Shown here one piece after another: positions 37,721-46,270 of a stretch of 64,000 nt of DNA (within the stretch, counting starts at the first letter, position 1; each line of letters begins with the position of its first letter). The notes below the pieces were generated by a model, which did no database searches, was not told where the DNA came from, and saw nothing but the letters and a program-made list of their open reading frames with translations. The translations under genes were made by a program, and so were the position numbers. Source of the stretch: Pelagibius sp. CAU 1746 (lineage in GTDB: Bacteria > Pseudomonadota > Alphaproteobacteria > Kiloniellales > Kiloniellaceae); the NCBI RefSeq assembly GCF_039839785.1, contig NZ_JBDOQT010000001.1:2728001-2792000 (forward strand), in the 5' to 3' direction.

Positions 37721-39045
37721 GCCCTCTGGAAATCGGCGTCATCATCGGCGTTGTCACCATCCTGGTGCTGGCGTCGGGGATTCCCATCGCCTTCGGTCTG
37801 GGCCTCGTGTCGGTCGGGTTCCTCATCATCTTCGACGGTTGGGGCAGTCTCGGCATCGTCGCCGATACTTTCTTCGCGGGCATCGGGGAGTTCGCCCTGG
37901 TGTCGATTCCCATGTTCGTCCTGATGGGGGCCGCCGTGGCCTCCTCGCCGGCGGGCAAGGATCTCTACGAGGCGCTCGAGCGCTGGCTCTATCGGGTGCC
38001 CGGCGGCCTCATCATCTCCAATCTCGGCGCCTGCTCCATCTTCGCGGCGCTTTCCGGTTCCTCTCCGGCCACCTGCGCGGCGATCGGTAAGATGGGTATT
38101 CCGGAGATGCGCCAGCGCGGCTACCCGGACGGCCTGGCCACCGGCGCCATCGCCGCCGGCGGTACCCTTGGCATCCTGATCCCGCCGTCGGTGACCATGA
38201 TCGTCTACGGCATTTCCACCGAGACTTCGATCGGGCGGCTGTTCATCGCCGGGCTGCTGCCCGGACTGATGCTCACCGTGCTCTTCATGGCCTGGTCGCT
38301 CTACGCGGCCTGGCGCGGTGGCTACCGTTTCAGCCTCAGCGAGGCCGGCTACTCCCTGCGGCAGAAGCTGGTTGTGCTGCCGCGCGTGCTGCCTTTCCTG
38401 TTGATCATCGCCGGCGTGCTCTACGTGCTCTACGGCGGCATCGCCACGCCCTCCGAGGCGGCGGGCGTCGGGGCGTTGTTCTGCGTGCTGCTGGTGGTGG
38501 TGATCTACGGGCTTTTCCTGCGCTCCTGGTCGCTGCTGCGGATCTGGGATATCCTCGGCGACTCCATGCGCGAGTCGGTGATGATCCTGATGATCATCGG
38601 CGCGTCTGCCCTGTTCAGCTACACGCTCTCCAGCCTCTTCGTCACCCAGTCGATCGCCGAGTGGATCGCCGGCCTGGACGTCAACCGCTGGGTCCTGATG
38701 GCGATGATCAACGTGTTCTTGTTGGTCTGCGGCTTCTTCCTGCCGCCGGTGGCGGTCATCCTGATGACGGCGCCCATTCTGCTGCCCATCGTGACCTCGG
38801 CGGGTTTCGACCCCTACTGGTTTGCGGTGATTCTCACGATCAATATGGAAATTGGATTGATCACGCCGCCGGTGGGGCTAAATCTTTACGTAATCAATGG
38901 TATAGCACCGGATGTGTCTTTGCCGACGATCCTCAAGGGCGCCTTGCCCTTCATGCTGGCCATGGCCCTGGGAATTGTTCTCTTGTGCGTTTTCCCGGAG
39001 ATCGCCACTTGGCTGCCGGACGTGATCATGGGGCCCGGGATTTAG
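37717..39045 (+). CDS. matM: TRAP transporter large permease, malonate system
   Basis: A 442-residue DctM-family channel subunit. SIPMFVLMGAAVASSPAGKDLYEAL, ALSGSSPATCAAIGKMGIPEMRQRGY, GTLGILIPPSVTMIVYGISTETSIGRLFIAG and the C-terminal NMEIGLITPPVGLNLYVINGIAP are all DctM landmarks. Unlike the first TRAP large permease in this window it has the standard length. The ATG at 37717 overlaps the matQ stop by 4 bp. matA follows 12 bp downstream, so import and degradation are co-expressed. Confidence 0.92.
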   Translation: MSPLEIGVIIGVVTILVLASGIPIAFGLGLVSVGFLIIFDGWGSLGIVADTFFAGIGEFALVSIPMFVLMGAAVASSPAGKDLYEALERWLYRVPGGLIISNLGACSIFAALSGSSPATCAAIGKMGIPEMRQRGYPDGLATGAIAAGGTLGILIPPSVTMIVYGISTETSIGRLFIAGLLPGLMLTVLFMAWSLYAAWRGGYRFSLSEAGYSLRQKLVVLPRVLPFLLIIAGVLYVLYGGIATPSEAAGVGALFCVLLVVVIYGLFLRSWSLLRIWDILGDSMRESVMILMIIGASALFSYTLSSLFVTQSIAEWIAGLDVNRWVLMAMINVFLLVCGFFLPPVAVILMTAPILLPIVTSAGFDPYWFAVILTINMEIGLITPPVGLNLYVINGIAPDVSLPTILKGALPFMLAMALGIVLLCVFPEIATWLPDVIMGPGI

Positions 39046-39057
39046 AAAGGAAGCCTG

Positions 39058-40476
39058 ATGTCCGAGGTGCAGCAGGAGACCTTGGTCGAGCGGACTTTGA
39101 CGAACCTGGCGACGGCGTGGCGCGACATTGCGCAGTCCGCGGCACGGACCGTCGGCTTGTCGAAGGCACCGGCCTCGGCCAAGCCGGAATCCTTGAAGCT
39201 CCTGATGCAGGACTGCCTGGAGGCGCGGGGCGGTGAGGTTTCGGCGCGCATGCGTGCCGCGGCTCTCGGCCGCGTTTACCTGGAGCAGGATGCCGAGGGG
39301 CGCAAGGGCTTCCTCACCGTGCTCGCCCGCGAGTTCGCCGTGTCCGCGGAGGCGGTGGAGGAGGCCGTGGCCGCCTATCAGGCGGCGCCGACCGATGCCG
39401 AGCGCCTGAAGGCCGAGCGCGCGCTGCGCCAGGCGCTGCAGCCGCCGCGCCTGCGCCTGCTGACCCAGTTCAACGCTCTGCCGGAGGGGGTCAAGTTCCT
39501 GGTCGACCTGCGCGCCGACCTGCTGGCGCTGCGCGACCTCGATCCCTATCTGCAGGGGCTGGACGACGACCTTCGGGAGCTCTTGCTTTCCTGGTTCGAC
39601 ACCGGATTTCTCGACCTGCGCGCCATCGACTGGGACTCGCCGGCCTCGCTTTTGGAGAAGCTGGTGGCTTACGAAGCGGTGCACGAGATCACGTCCTGGC
39701 AGGATCTGCGCAACCGGCTGGACTCCGACCGCCGCTGCTACGCCCTGTTCCACCCGCGCATGCCCGACGAGCCACTGGCCTTCGTCGAAGTTGCGCTGGT
39801 CCGCGGCATGTCCGCCTCCATCCAGGCGCTGTTGGACGAGCATGCGCCGCAGATGGACCCCCACCAGGCCGATGCTGCGATTTTCTACTCGATTTCCAAT
39901 ACCCAGAAGGGGCTGAAGCAGATCTCCTTCGGAGATTACCTCATCAAGAGGGTCGTGCAGACGCTTTCCCGGGAGTTCCCGAAGCTCAAGATCTTTTCGA
40001 CCTTGTCGCCCATTCCCGGCTTCCGGCGGTGGCTTGATAATCTGTCCGAAGGCGATCTGGCGGCCGGCTTTGCGCCCGAGGACCTGGCGGTATTGCCGGC
40101 GATCAGCAAGGAGCGCGGCCTGAAACAGATTGTCGGCGAGATGCTGGGCACGCGGAATTGGCCCCAGGATCCGGCGGTCTCCGGAGCATTGCAGAAGCCT
40201 CTGACGGTGCTGGCGGCGCGCTATCTCACCTCGAAGCGCAAGGATGGCCAGCCGCTCGATTCCGTTGCCCGTTTCCATTTGCGTAACGGTGCGCGGCTGG
40301 AGCGGCTTAACTGGCTGGGCGACACGTCCGCCAACGGCATGGCTTGGTCTGCCGGCCTCATGGTCAATTATCGCTATGTGGTCGACGACGTGGAGGCGAA
40401 TCATGAGGCCTACATGAAGGACGGGCACATCGCCCTGGGTCCGGAGATGCGCAGCCTGCTTAAATCCAGCCGCTAG
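39058..40476 (+). CDS. matA: Malonyl-CoA decarboxylase
   Basis: MCD converts malonyl-CoA to acetyl-CoA and CO2. The 472-residue protein has the helical N-terminal domain (about 70-170) and the GNAT-like catalytic domain with CYALFHPRMPDEPLAFVEVALVRGM (about 230-254), FYSISNTQKGLKQISFGDYLIKRVV and FSTLSPIPGFRRWL (catalytic Ser region), and LNWLGDTSANGMAWSAGLMVNYRYV with the C-terminal Asn/Tyr segment. AAAGGAAG precedes the ATG. It ends the matPQMA operon; with MatB on the other strand it completes conversion of malonate to acetyl-CoA. Confidence 0.95.
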   Translation: MSEVQQETLVERTLTNLATAWRDIAQSAARTVGLSKAPASAKPESLKLLMQDCLEARGGEVSARMRAAALGRVYLEQDAEGRKGFLTVLAREFAVSAEAVEEAVAAYQAAPTDAERLKAERALRQALQPPRLRLLTQFNALPEGVKFLVDLRADLLALRDLDPYLQGLDDDLRELLLSWFDTGFLDLRAIDWDSPASLLEKLVAYEAVHEITSWQDLRNRLDSDRRCYALFHPRMPDEPLAFVEVALVRGMSASIQALLDEHAPQMDPHQADAAIFYSISNTQKGLKQISFGDYLIKRVVQTLSREFPKLKIFSTLSPIPGFRRWLDNLSEGDLAAGFAPEDLAVLPAISKERGLKQIVGEMLGTRNWPQDPAVSGALQKPLTVLAARYLTSKRKDGQPLDSVARFHLRNGARLERLNWLGDTSANGMAWSAGLMVNYRYVVDDVEANHEAYMKDGHIALGPEMRSLLKSSR

Positions 40477-40549
40477 GGTTGCCCCGGCACAGCTTGGGAA
40501 GATATCTTGGCCGCGGATCGTCCCGAGGCATGTTCTCGATCCTTTCCGC

Positions 40550-40578
40550 TTGTCGCGGCGGTTTTTGCTACCTATAGA
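40550..40578 (+). promoter_or_regulatory. Candidate sigma-70 promoter of the ornithine decarboxylase operon
   Basis: TTGTCG (40550-40555) and TATAGA (40573-40578) with a 17-bp spacer, starting transcription near 40585. A small AAGCC/GGCTT hairpin (about 40582-40596) would fall at the 5' end of the roughly 40-nt leader. Confidence 0.55.
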
Positions 40579-40625
40579 GGAAAGCCTCCGGGCTTCGTTT
40601 CGGCAATTCTCTCCGGCATGGGTTC

Positions 40626-41792
40626 TTGGCGTTGGCGATCGACAAAGGCCAGTTTACCGACGTTGCGGCAGTCGCAAAGGCGCTGCAGCCCAGCTATCCG
40701 GTCTACTGCGTGCGTCCGGAGGTTCTGGCAGGCTCCGCCAGGCGTTTCATCAGCCAGTTTCCCGGCACCGTGCTCTATGCGGTGAAATGCAACCCTCATC
40801 CGCTGGTGCTCGACGCGCTCTACCAAGGGGGACTGCGCCACTTCGACACCGCGTCCCTGGCCGAGATCGCGCAGATTTCCGATGCCTTCAGTGATGCTCA
40901 TACCTACTTCATGCACCCGGTGAAGGCTCGTGCGGTGATCAAGTCGGCCTTCAAGGTCTACGGCGTCCGGCATTTCGTGGTCGACCACATCGACGAGTTG
41001 AACAAGGTGGTCGAGGAGGTCGGTGCTCAGGGCAACACCATCATCGTACGGGTCAATACGCCGCCGGCCGACGATGCGCTTTATCATCTGGCGGCCAAGT
41101 TCGGCGCCGGGCCGGAAGAGGCGGCCGAACTGATGAAGGCGGCCGCCGGGCGCGGCGCTGCCGTCGGCCTGGCCTTTCATGTTGGTTCCCAGTGCCGCAG
41201 TCCCGAAGCTTATGGCACGGCGCTGGAGATTCTGGGCGAGGTTATCGGAAAGGCTGAGGTCGAGCCGGTGTGCATCGACGTCGGCGGGGGCTTTCCGGCC
41301 GCCTATGGTGACCGGCCGGTGCCCGCGCTCGATACCTATATGGCGGCGATCCGCGACGGCCTGAAGCGGCTTAGGCTCAGTCCCACGGTCGATATCTTTT
41401 CCGAACCGGGGCGCGCGCTGGTCGCCCACGGCTGCTCGCTGTTGACCCAGGTGCAGCTGCGCAAAGGCAACCGCCTATATATCAACGACGGGATCTACGG
41501 CAGCTTGTCCGAAATGTCGCAGGTGGCGATCCGCCTGCCGGCACGGCTGATACGCCTTTCCGGTCCGGCGTCCGACAAGCCCGGTGAATTCGTGCTCAAC
41601 GGCCCGACCTGCGATTCGCTTGACGTGCTGCCCGGCACTTTCACCTTGCCGGAGGATGTGCGAGAGGGGGATTGGATCGAAATCGATCAGGTCGGAGCTT
41701 ATTCCAACGCCTTGGCGACTCGCTTCAACGGTTTCCATCCAGAGACCTTCGTGCAGGTCTTCGATGCGCCTCCGGCTCTGGCGGTGGCCTGA
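40626..41792 (+). CDS. Type III PLP-dependent decarboxylase, ornithine decarboxylase-like
   Basis: A 388-residue alanine-racemase-fold decarboxylase. The PLP lysine is in TVLYAVKCNPHPLVL (Lys54); HVGSQC, DVGGGFPAAY, EPGRALVAHG and the dimer-site cysteine segment GPTCDSLDVL are all as in eukaryotic-type ornithine/lysine decarboxylases common in alphaproteobacteria. It should make putrescine (or cadaverine) for polyamine synthesis; substrate choice is not readable. The start is TTG 40626 (an in-frame TTG at 40632 is possible). Two hydrolase genes follow in the same operon. Confidence 0.88.
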   Translation: MALAIDKGQFTDVAAVAKALQPSYPVYCVRPEVLAGSARRFISQFPGTVLYAVKCNPHPLVLDALYQGGLRHFDTASLAEIAQISDAFSDAHTYFMHPVKARAVIKSAFKVYGVRHFVVDHIDELNKVVEEVGAQGNTIIVRVNTPPADDALYHLAAKFGAGPEEAAELMKAAAGRGAAVGLAFHVGSQCRSPEAYGTALEILGEVIGKAEVEPVCIDVGGGFPAAYGDRPVPALDTYMAAIRDGLKRLRLSPTVDIFSEPGRALVAHGCSLLTQVQLRKGNRLYINDGIYGSLSEMSQVAIRLPARLIRLSGPASDKPGEFVLNGPTCDSLDVLPGTFTLPEDVREGDWIEIDQVGAYSNALATRFNGFHPETFVQVFDAPPALAVA

Positions 41793-41798
41793 TCCGGG

Positions 41799-42650
41799 AT
41801 GGGCGCGGTACGGAAAGGCAGCCTGCAGTGCCTCTCCAAGAGTGGGTTTCACGAACTGGCCTATCGGGAGTCGGGACCGAATCATCCGGTGCCCGTCATC
41901 TGTCTGCACGGGCTGGCACGCAACGCCCGCGATTTCGAAGCTCTTGCGGCCGCGCTTGCGGCGGCGGGCCGGCGGGTTGTCTGCGTGGACGTGGTCGGGC
42001 GCGGCGACAGCGGCTGGCTGCGCGACCCCATGGACTACGGCTATCCGCAGTACCTGGCCGACACGGTGACGCTCATCGCCCGCTTGGGAAGCCGTCAGGT
42101 CGATATCGTCGGAACCTCGATGGGCGGGTTGATCGGCATGATGCTGGCGGCGCAGCCGGACAACCCGATCCGCCGTCTGGTCGTCAACGACGTCGGCCCC
42201 TTCATTCCCAAGGCCGCACTGCTGCGGATTCTCGATTACTTTGGCAGCGACCCGCGTTTTGCCGACCTGGCGGAAGCGGAGGCCTATCATCGGCGGATCT
42301 ATCGCGGCTTCGGCGACCTCAGCGACGATCAGTGGCGCCATCTGACGGAGAGCTCTCTGCGGCGTGCCGGCGAGGGATGGCGGCTGCACTACGATCCGCG
42401 GATCGCCGAGCCGCTGCGTGCGGCGGAGGTCGCCGATGTCGATCTCTGGCCGCTCTGGGATCTGGTGAGCTGTCCGACGCTGGTGCTGCGCGGGGCCGAG
42501 TCCGATCTGCTGCTGGCGGAAACGGCCGCTGAGATGAAGCGGCGCGGCCCACGTGCGACGGTTATCGAGGTTCCCGGCTGCGGCCATGCGCCGGCGCTGC
42601 TCGATCCCGCGCAGATCACGCCGCTGCGGGACTGGCTCGCGGAGGCATGA
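41799..42650 (+). CDS. Alpha/beta hydrolase
   Basis: A 283-residue alpha/beta-hydrolase-fold protein. CLHGLARNARDFEALAAAL provides the oxyanion region, the nucleophile elbow is VGTSMGGLIGMMLA (Ser about residue 109), an acid lies in LRGAESDLLLAE and the histidine in GCGHAPALLD. The natural substrate is unknown. It is 6 bp after the decarboxylase gene and overlaps the next hydrolase by 4 bp. Its ATG is weakly supported by upstream sequence. Confidence 0.85.
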   Translation: MGAVRKGSLQCLSKSGFHELAYRESGPNHPVPVICLHGLARNARDFEALAAALAAAGRRVVCVDVVGRGDSGWLRDPMDYGYPQYLADTVTLIARLGSRQVDIVGTSMGGLIGMMLAAQPDNPIRRLVVNDVGPFIPKAALLRILDYFGSDPRFADLAEAEAYHRRIYRGFGDLSDDQWRHLTESSLRRAGEGWRLHYDPRIAEPLRAAEVADVDLWPLWDLVSCPTLVLRGAESDLLLAETAAEMKRRGPRATVIEVPGCGHAPALLDPAQITPLRDWLAEA

Positions 42651-43654
42651 CGCCCGCCTCGAAGGATTCGCCACTGGATGCCGGCGCTTTCCGGCCGCGC
42701 TTTCCCTGGTTCGGCGGCGACCTCCAGACCCTGCGTAACTTTCTGCTGCGCCCCCGGCACGACCTCGATCCCTGGCCGGCGGAGCGCGTGGAACTCGCGA
42801 TGCGCGACGGCAGCGGCGACCGCCTGGCCGCCAGCCTGCACCGTTCGGGCGCGGCCTCTGCACCGCTGGTGGTGCTGATCCACGGCCTGACCGGCTGCGA
42901 GGACAGCACCTACCTGCGGGCCTCTGCGGCTTTCTGGTTGGCGCGGGGCCGCGATGTGGTTCGCCTCAACCTGCGCGGCGCCGGGCCGTCGCGCCCGCTC
43001 TGCGCCGAGCAGTACCATGCCGGGCGCAGCGGCGACCTGCGCGATGCCCTGCTGGCTCTTGCGGTGCGGCCGGGCCTCGACCTTGAGGCCGGTCTCTATC
43101 TGGTCGGCTATTCCCTGGGCGCCAACATGCTGCTGCGTTTCCTGGCGCAGGAAGCGGAAGCCTTTCCGGTCGTGGGTGCGGTCAGTGTCTCGGCGCCCAT
43201 CGACCTCAAGGCGACACAGCGCCGCCTCATGCAGCCGCGCAACTGGGTCTATCATCGCTACCTTCTGAACAACATGCGCCGGGAGGCTCTTGCGGCGCCG
43301 CGCGGGCTCTCGGCGGAGCAGCGGGCGGCGATCCGCAGTGCCGACAGCGTCTTCGCCTATGACGATCAGGTGGTCGCTCCGCGCAACGGCTTTGCCGGCG
43401 CCGACGACTACTACCGGCGATGCTCGGGCCTGCGATTCCTGCCGGCGATCAAAACGCCGACCCTGCTGCTGCATGCCGGGGACGACCCCTGGATTCCTTC
43501 GGCGCCCTACGAGACCTTCGACTGGGAGTCGTGCCCGGCCCTGTGGCCTTTGCTGTGCGGGACAGGCGGCCATGTCGGCTTCCACGGCCGCGGCCGGCAC
43601 GCCGCCTGGCACGACCTGGCGGCGGAAGCTTTCTTCGACCGTCTGCAGGATTGA
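42647..43654 (+). CDS. YheT-type alpha/beta hydrolase
   Basis: A 335-residue hydrolase of the YheT/ABHD1-like family: HGLTGCEDSTYLRASAAFWLARGRDVVRLNLRGAGPSR, nucleophile elbow VGYSLGANMLLRFLA (Ser about residue 165), DDPWIPSAPYE and the histidine in GTGGHVGFHG. YheT proteins are hydrolases of uncertain physiological substrate. It overlaps the preceding hydrolase by 4 bp and is followed by a strong terminator. Confidence 0.87.
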   Translation: MTPASKDSPLDAGAFRPRFPWFGGDLQTLRNFLLRPRHDLDPWPAERVELAMRDGSGDRLAASLHRSGAASAPLVVLIHGLTGCEDSTYLRASAAFWLARGRDVVRLNLRGAGPSRPLCAEQYHAGRSGDLRDALLALAVRPGLDLEAGLYLVGYSLGANMLLRFLAQEAEAFPVVGAVSVSAPIDLKATQRRLMQPRNWVYHRYLLNNMRREALAAPRGLSAEQRAAIRSADSVFAYDDQVVAPRNGFAGADDYYRRCSGLRFLPAIKTPTLLLHAGDDPWIPSAPYETFDWESCPALWPLLCGTGGHVGFHGRGRHAAWHDLAAEAFFDRLQD

Positions 43655-43672
43655 AGGATACCGATCGAAGAA

Positions 43673-43709
43673 GAGGCCGGCAGCCAATGGGCTGCCGGCC
43701 TCTTTTTTT
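43673..43709. terminator. Intrinsic terminator between yheT-like gene and peroxiredoxin
   Basis: A 13-bp perfect stem, GAGGCCGGCAGCC (43673-43685) with GGCTGCCGGCCTC (43690-43702), followed by seven T on the plus strand. Both flanking genes converge on it; on the minus strand the tract is TTCTTC and weaker. Confidence 0.92.
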
Positions 43710-43723
43710 GTGTCCGCGTCGGA
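43694..43723. repeat. Copy 2 of the 30-nt terminator-linked repeat
   Basis: Matches 16307-16336 at 29 of 30 positions, covering the right stem arm, the T-tract and the GTG-x-CCGCGTCGGA flank. The stem interiors differ, so the shared part is not explained by the hairpin alone. Confidence 0.75.
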
Positions 43724-43728
43724 CTGGC

Positions 43729-44361
43729 TCAGTGCGGCTGTTTTACGACGCGCAGGTAGGGTTTCTGTTCGTCCCAGCCGTCCGGGAACATTTTCTTGGC
43801 ATCCTCGTTGCTGACCGCCGGCACGATGATGCAGTCGCCGCCTTGCTTCCAGTTCACCGGGGTCGCGACCTTGTGCTTGTCGGTCAGCTGCAGGGAGTCG
43901 ATGACCCGCAGCAGTTCGTCGAAATTGCGCCCGGTGCTGGCCGGATAGGTGAGGGTAAGACGGATCTTCTTGTTCGGATCGATGACGAAGACCGAGCGAA
44001 CGGTGAGGGTGTCATTGGCGTTAGGATGGATCATCCCGTAGAGATCGGAGACCTTGCGGTCCGGATCGGCCAGCAGCGGGAAGTTGAGGGCGCAGCCCTG
44101 GGTTTCCTCGATGTCGCCGACCCAGGCTTTGTGATCGCTGAGCGGGTCGACCGACAGGCCGAGCACCTTCACGTTGCGCTTGTCGAATTCGGCTTTCAGC
44201 TTGGAGACTTCACCCAGTTCGGTGGTGCAGACCGGGGTGAAGTCCTTGGGGTGGGAAAACAGCACCACCCAACTGTTCCCGCCGTAGTCGTGCAGAGAGA
44301 TTTTGCCGGCTGTGGAATCGGCGGTGAAATCGGGTGCGGTATCGCCGAGTTGTAACGCCAT
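43729..44361 (-). CDS. 1-Cys peroxiredoxin (Prx6-like)
   Basis: A 210-residue thiol peroxidase reducing hydrogen peroxide and organic peroxides. The peroxidatic cysteine is in HPKDFTPVCTTELGEV (Cys45, PxxxTxxC motif), and the extended C-terminal domain (GDCIIVPAVSNEDAKKMFPDGW and YLRVVKQPH) marks the Prx6 group; there is no other cysteine in resolving position, apart from Cys92-like GCALNFP and GDC near 185. GAGGAGGATAC before the ATG is a strong ribosome binding site. It is monocistronic, with hemB 117 bp upstream on the same strand. Confidence 0.92.
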   Translation of the reverse strand: MALQLGDTAPDFTADSTAGKISLHDYGGNSWVVLFSHPKDFTPVCTTELGEVSKLKAEFDKRNVKVLGLSVDPLSDHKAWVGDIEETQGCALNFPLLADPDRKVSDLYGMIHPNANDTLTVRSVFVIDPNKKIRLTLTYPASTGRNFDELLRVIDSLQLTDKHKVATPVNWKQGGDCIIVPAVSNEDAKKMFPDGWDEQKPYLRVVKQPH

Positions 44362-44478
44362 TGTCGTATCCTCCTCGTTTACGGGTTGCTTGTTCTAAAG
44401 TTGGAAGCTCCAGCGGCGGGCGCAAGCCGGGCCGAAGGAGAACTGCGGAAAAACGAACGGTGTCGGGGCCGGTGTACT

Positions 44479-45552
44479 TCAGCCGGCCTTGAGCAGCCTG
44501 GCGGCTTCGACCGCGGTGTAGGTCAGCACGGCGTCGGCGCCGGCCCGCTTGAATGACAGGAGGCTTTCCATCACCGCCCCGTCGTTGTCGAGCCAACCGT
44601 TGCCTGCGGCAGCCTTCAGCATGGCGTATTCACCGCTCACCTGGTAGGCGAGGGTAGGGACGGCGAAAGTGTCCTTCACCCGCCGGATGATGTCCAGGTA
44701 AGGCATGCCCGGCTTGACCATCACCATATCGGCACCCTCCTGCAGGTCCAGCGCCACTTCGCGCAAAGCTTCGTCGCTGTTGGCCGGGTCCATCTGGTAA
44801 GTCTTCTTATCGCCGCTCAAGCTGCCGCCGGAGCCTACGGCCTCGCGGAAAGGGCCGTAGAAGCAGCTCGCATACTTGGCGGCATAGGCGACGATCTGCA
44901 CCTCCTGGAGTCCGCTGCGGTCGAGCGCCGCGCGGATGGCGCCGATACGCCCATCCATCATGTCGGAGGGCGCAATCATGTCGCAACCGGCCTCGGCCTG
45001 GACCAGCGCCTGCTGGCACAGCACCTCAATGGTTTCGTCGTTCAGGATCTTGCCGTCGCGGACCAGGCCGTCGTGGCCGTCGCTGTTGTAGGGGTCCAGG
45101 GCGACGTCGCAGATGATGCCGACCTCCGGATAGATGCGCTTTATTTCCCGCACCGCACGGCACACCAGGTTGTCCGGGTTCAGCGCTTCGCGCGCATCCG
45201 GGGTCTTCAGTGCGCTGTCGGTATAGGGAAAGAGGGCCAGCGCGGAAATCCCCAGCTCGGCGGCGGTCCCGACGGAATCGGCGAGGCAATCCAGGCCCAG
45301 GCGGTCGACGCCGGGCATGGCCTCGATGGGTTGCTGGCCGCTGCCGCCGTGTACGAAGATCGGCCAGATCAGGTCTTCGGTGCCCAGCCGGTTCTCGGCC
45401 ACCATGCGGCGCACCCATTGGGCGTTGCGGTTGCGGCGCATGCGAACCTGCGGGAAGGCGCCCAGGGTCTCCGGACGCTGGACGGCTCTCTCGCCGCCGT
45501 CATGCGGCGCGGGCCGCAAGTTCGATCTGATCTTTGGAATGGACTCGGTCAT
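44479..45552 (-). CDS. hemB: Delta-aminolevulinic acid dehydratase (porphobilinogen synthase)
   Basis: HemB condenses two 5-aminolevulinates to porphobilinogen in heme synthesis. The 357-residue product shows RMRRNRNAQWVRRMVAEN, LFPYTD, the metal-site segment DVALDPYNSDGHDGLV, and the Schiff-base lysines in AAKYASCFYGPFREAVGS and MVKPGMPYLDI. The metal segment has aspartates where zinc enzymes have cysteines, i.e. the magnesium-type enzyme usual in alphaproteobacteria. Start at ATG 45552 follows GAGAAG; the N-terminal 30 residues are a variable extension. The frame is open further upstream without similarity. Confidence 0.95.
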   Translation of the reverse strand: MTESIPKIRSNLRPAPHDGGERAVQRPETLGAFPQVRMRRNRNAQWVRRMVAENRLGTEDLIWPIFVHGGSGQQPIEAMPGVDRLGLDCLADSVGTAAELGISALALFPYTDSALKTPDAREALNPDNLVCRAVREIKRIYPEVGIICDVALDPYNSDGHDGLVRDGKILNDETIEVLCQQALVQAEAGCDMIAPSDMMDGRIGAIRAALDRSGLQEVQIVAYAAKYASCFYGPFREAVGSGGSLSGDKKTYQMDPANSDEALREVALDLQEGADMVMVKPGMPYLDIIRRVKDTFAVPTLAYQVSGEYAMLKAAAGNGWLDNDGAVMESLLSFKRAGADAVLTYTAVEAARLLKAG

Positions 45553-45607
45553 CTTCTCATCCGATCTCCGGGCGGTTCGGCCCGGCGCCCGCTGCGAAGG
45601 GCAAAGT

Positions 45608-46204
45608 TTAGTCGTCCCGGGTTCGGGGCACAACCGGCCCCCCTGCTGCCGAGAGGACCTCCTGGGCCGTCGCGACAACGGCATACTCGCCGCTCAAGTG
45701 CGCCAGGCTCAGGGCATGAACGTCCTCGGCCGTCCACAGGCGGCCATTCAGGTCCACCACGTCGACGCTGGCCGAAGCATCGGCCACCACCCAGGTGTTG
45801 AAGCCCAGGTCGCTCGCCATGCGCACCGTGGCGTCGACGGAGTTGTGCAGCAGCACGCCCGCGACGACCACCGTTTCTACGCCGCGATCCCTCAGCGAGG
45901 CCTCAAGGCCGGTGTCGATGAAGGCGTTGTTGGTGCGCTTCTGCACCAGAATCTCTCCGGCCTCCGGGGTCAGACCTTCCTTGAAGTCGCAGCCCGGCTG
46001 GTTGGGTCTGTAGGGCGAGTCGGCTTCGCGCGAAAGGTGCTGCACGTGGACGACGGAGCGGCCCAGGTCGCGCCACGCGCCAAGCAGCAGCGCCGTCCGC
46101 GCCTCGGCGTCCGGGTTGTTGCGGTGGCCCCATTTGGGATCGTCGATCGCGTTCTGAAAGTCGACGATCACCAGGGCCGCATCGTCCGCGAGCCTCTTTG
46201 ACAT
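45608..46204 (-). CDS. Cysteine hydrolase (isochorismatase-like)
   Basis: A 198-residue member of the isochorismatase-like hydrolase family. The catalytic triad positions are visible: Asp in ALVIVDFQNAI (about residue 15), Lys in LVQKRTNNAFIDTGLE (about 88) and Cys/other in VVVAGVLLHNSVDATVRMASDLGF, where the usual nucleophile Cys in the G-x-x-x-x-x-C-V segment is replaced by Asn (HNSVDAT). That substitution suggests a non-hydrolytic isochorismatase-like form. Substrate unknown. It lies between metY and hemB on the same strand. Confidence 0.78.
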   Translation of the reverse strand: MSKRLADDAALVIVDFQNAIDDPKWGHRNNPDAEARTALLLGAWRDLGRSVVHVQHLSREADSPYRPNQPGCDFKEGLTPEAGEILVQKRTNNAFIDTGLEASLRDRGVETVVVAGVLLHNSVDATVRMASDLGFNTWVVADASASVDVVDLNGRLWTAEDVHALSLAHLSGEYAVVATAQEVLSAAGGPVVPRTRDD

Positions 46205-46270
46205 TTTGCCGTGATGCCCCGGGAAGAGGGACGCCGCTTGCCAGCGCCCCTCCGTCCGTGACCGGTTGCG

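Noticed and set aside
40585-40626. speF-type structured leader before the ornithine decarboxylase gene
   Set aside because: The leader from the candidate promoter is only about 40 nt with one small hairpin, too short for that element.
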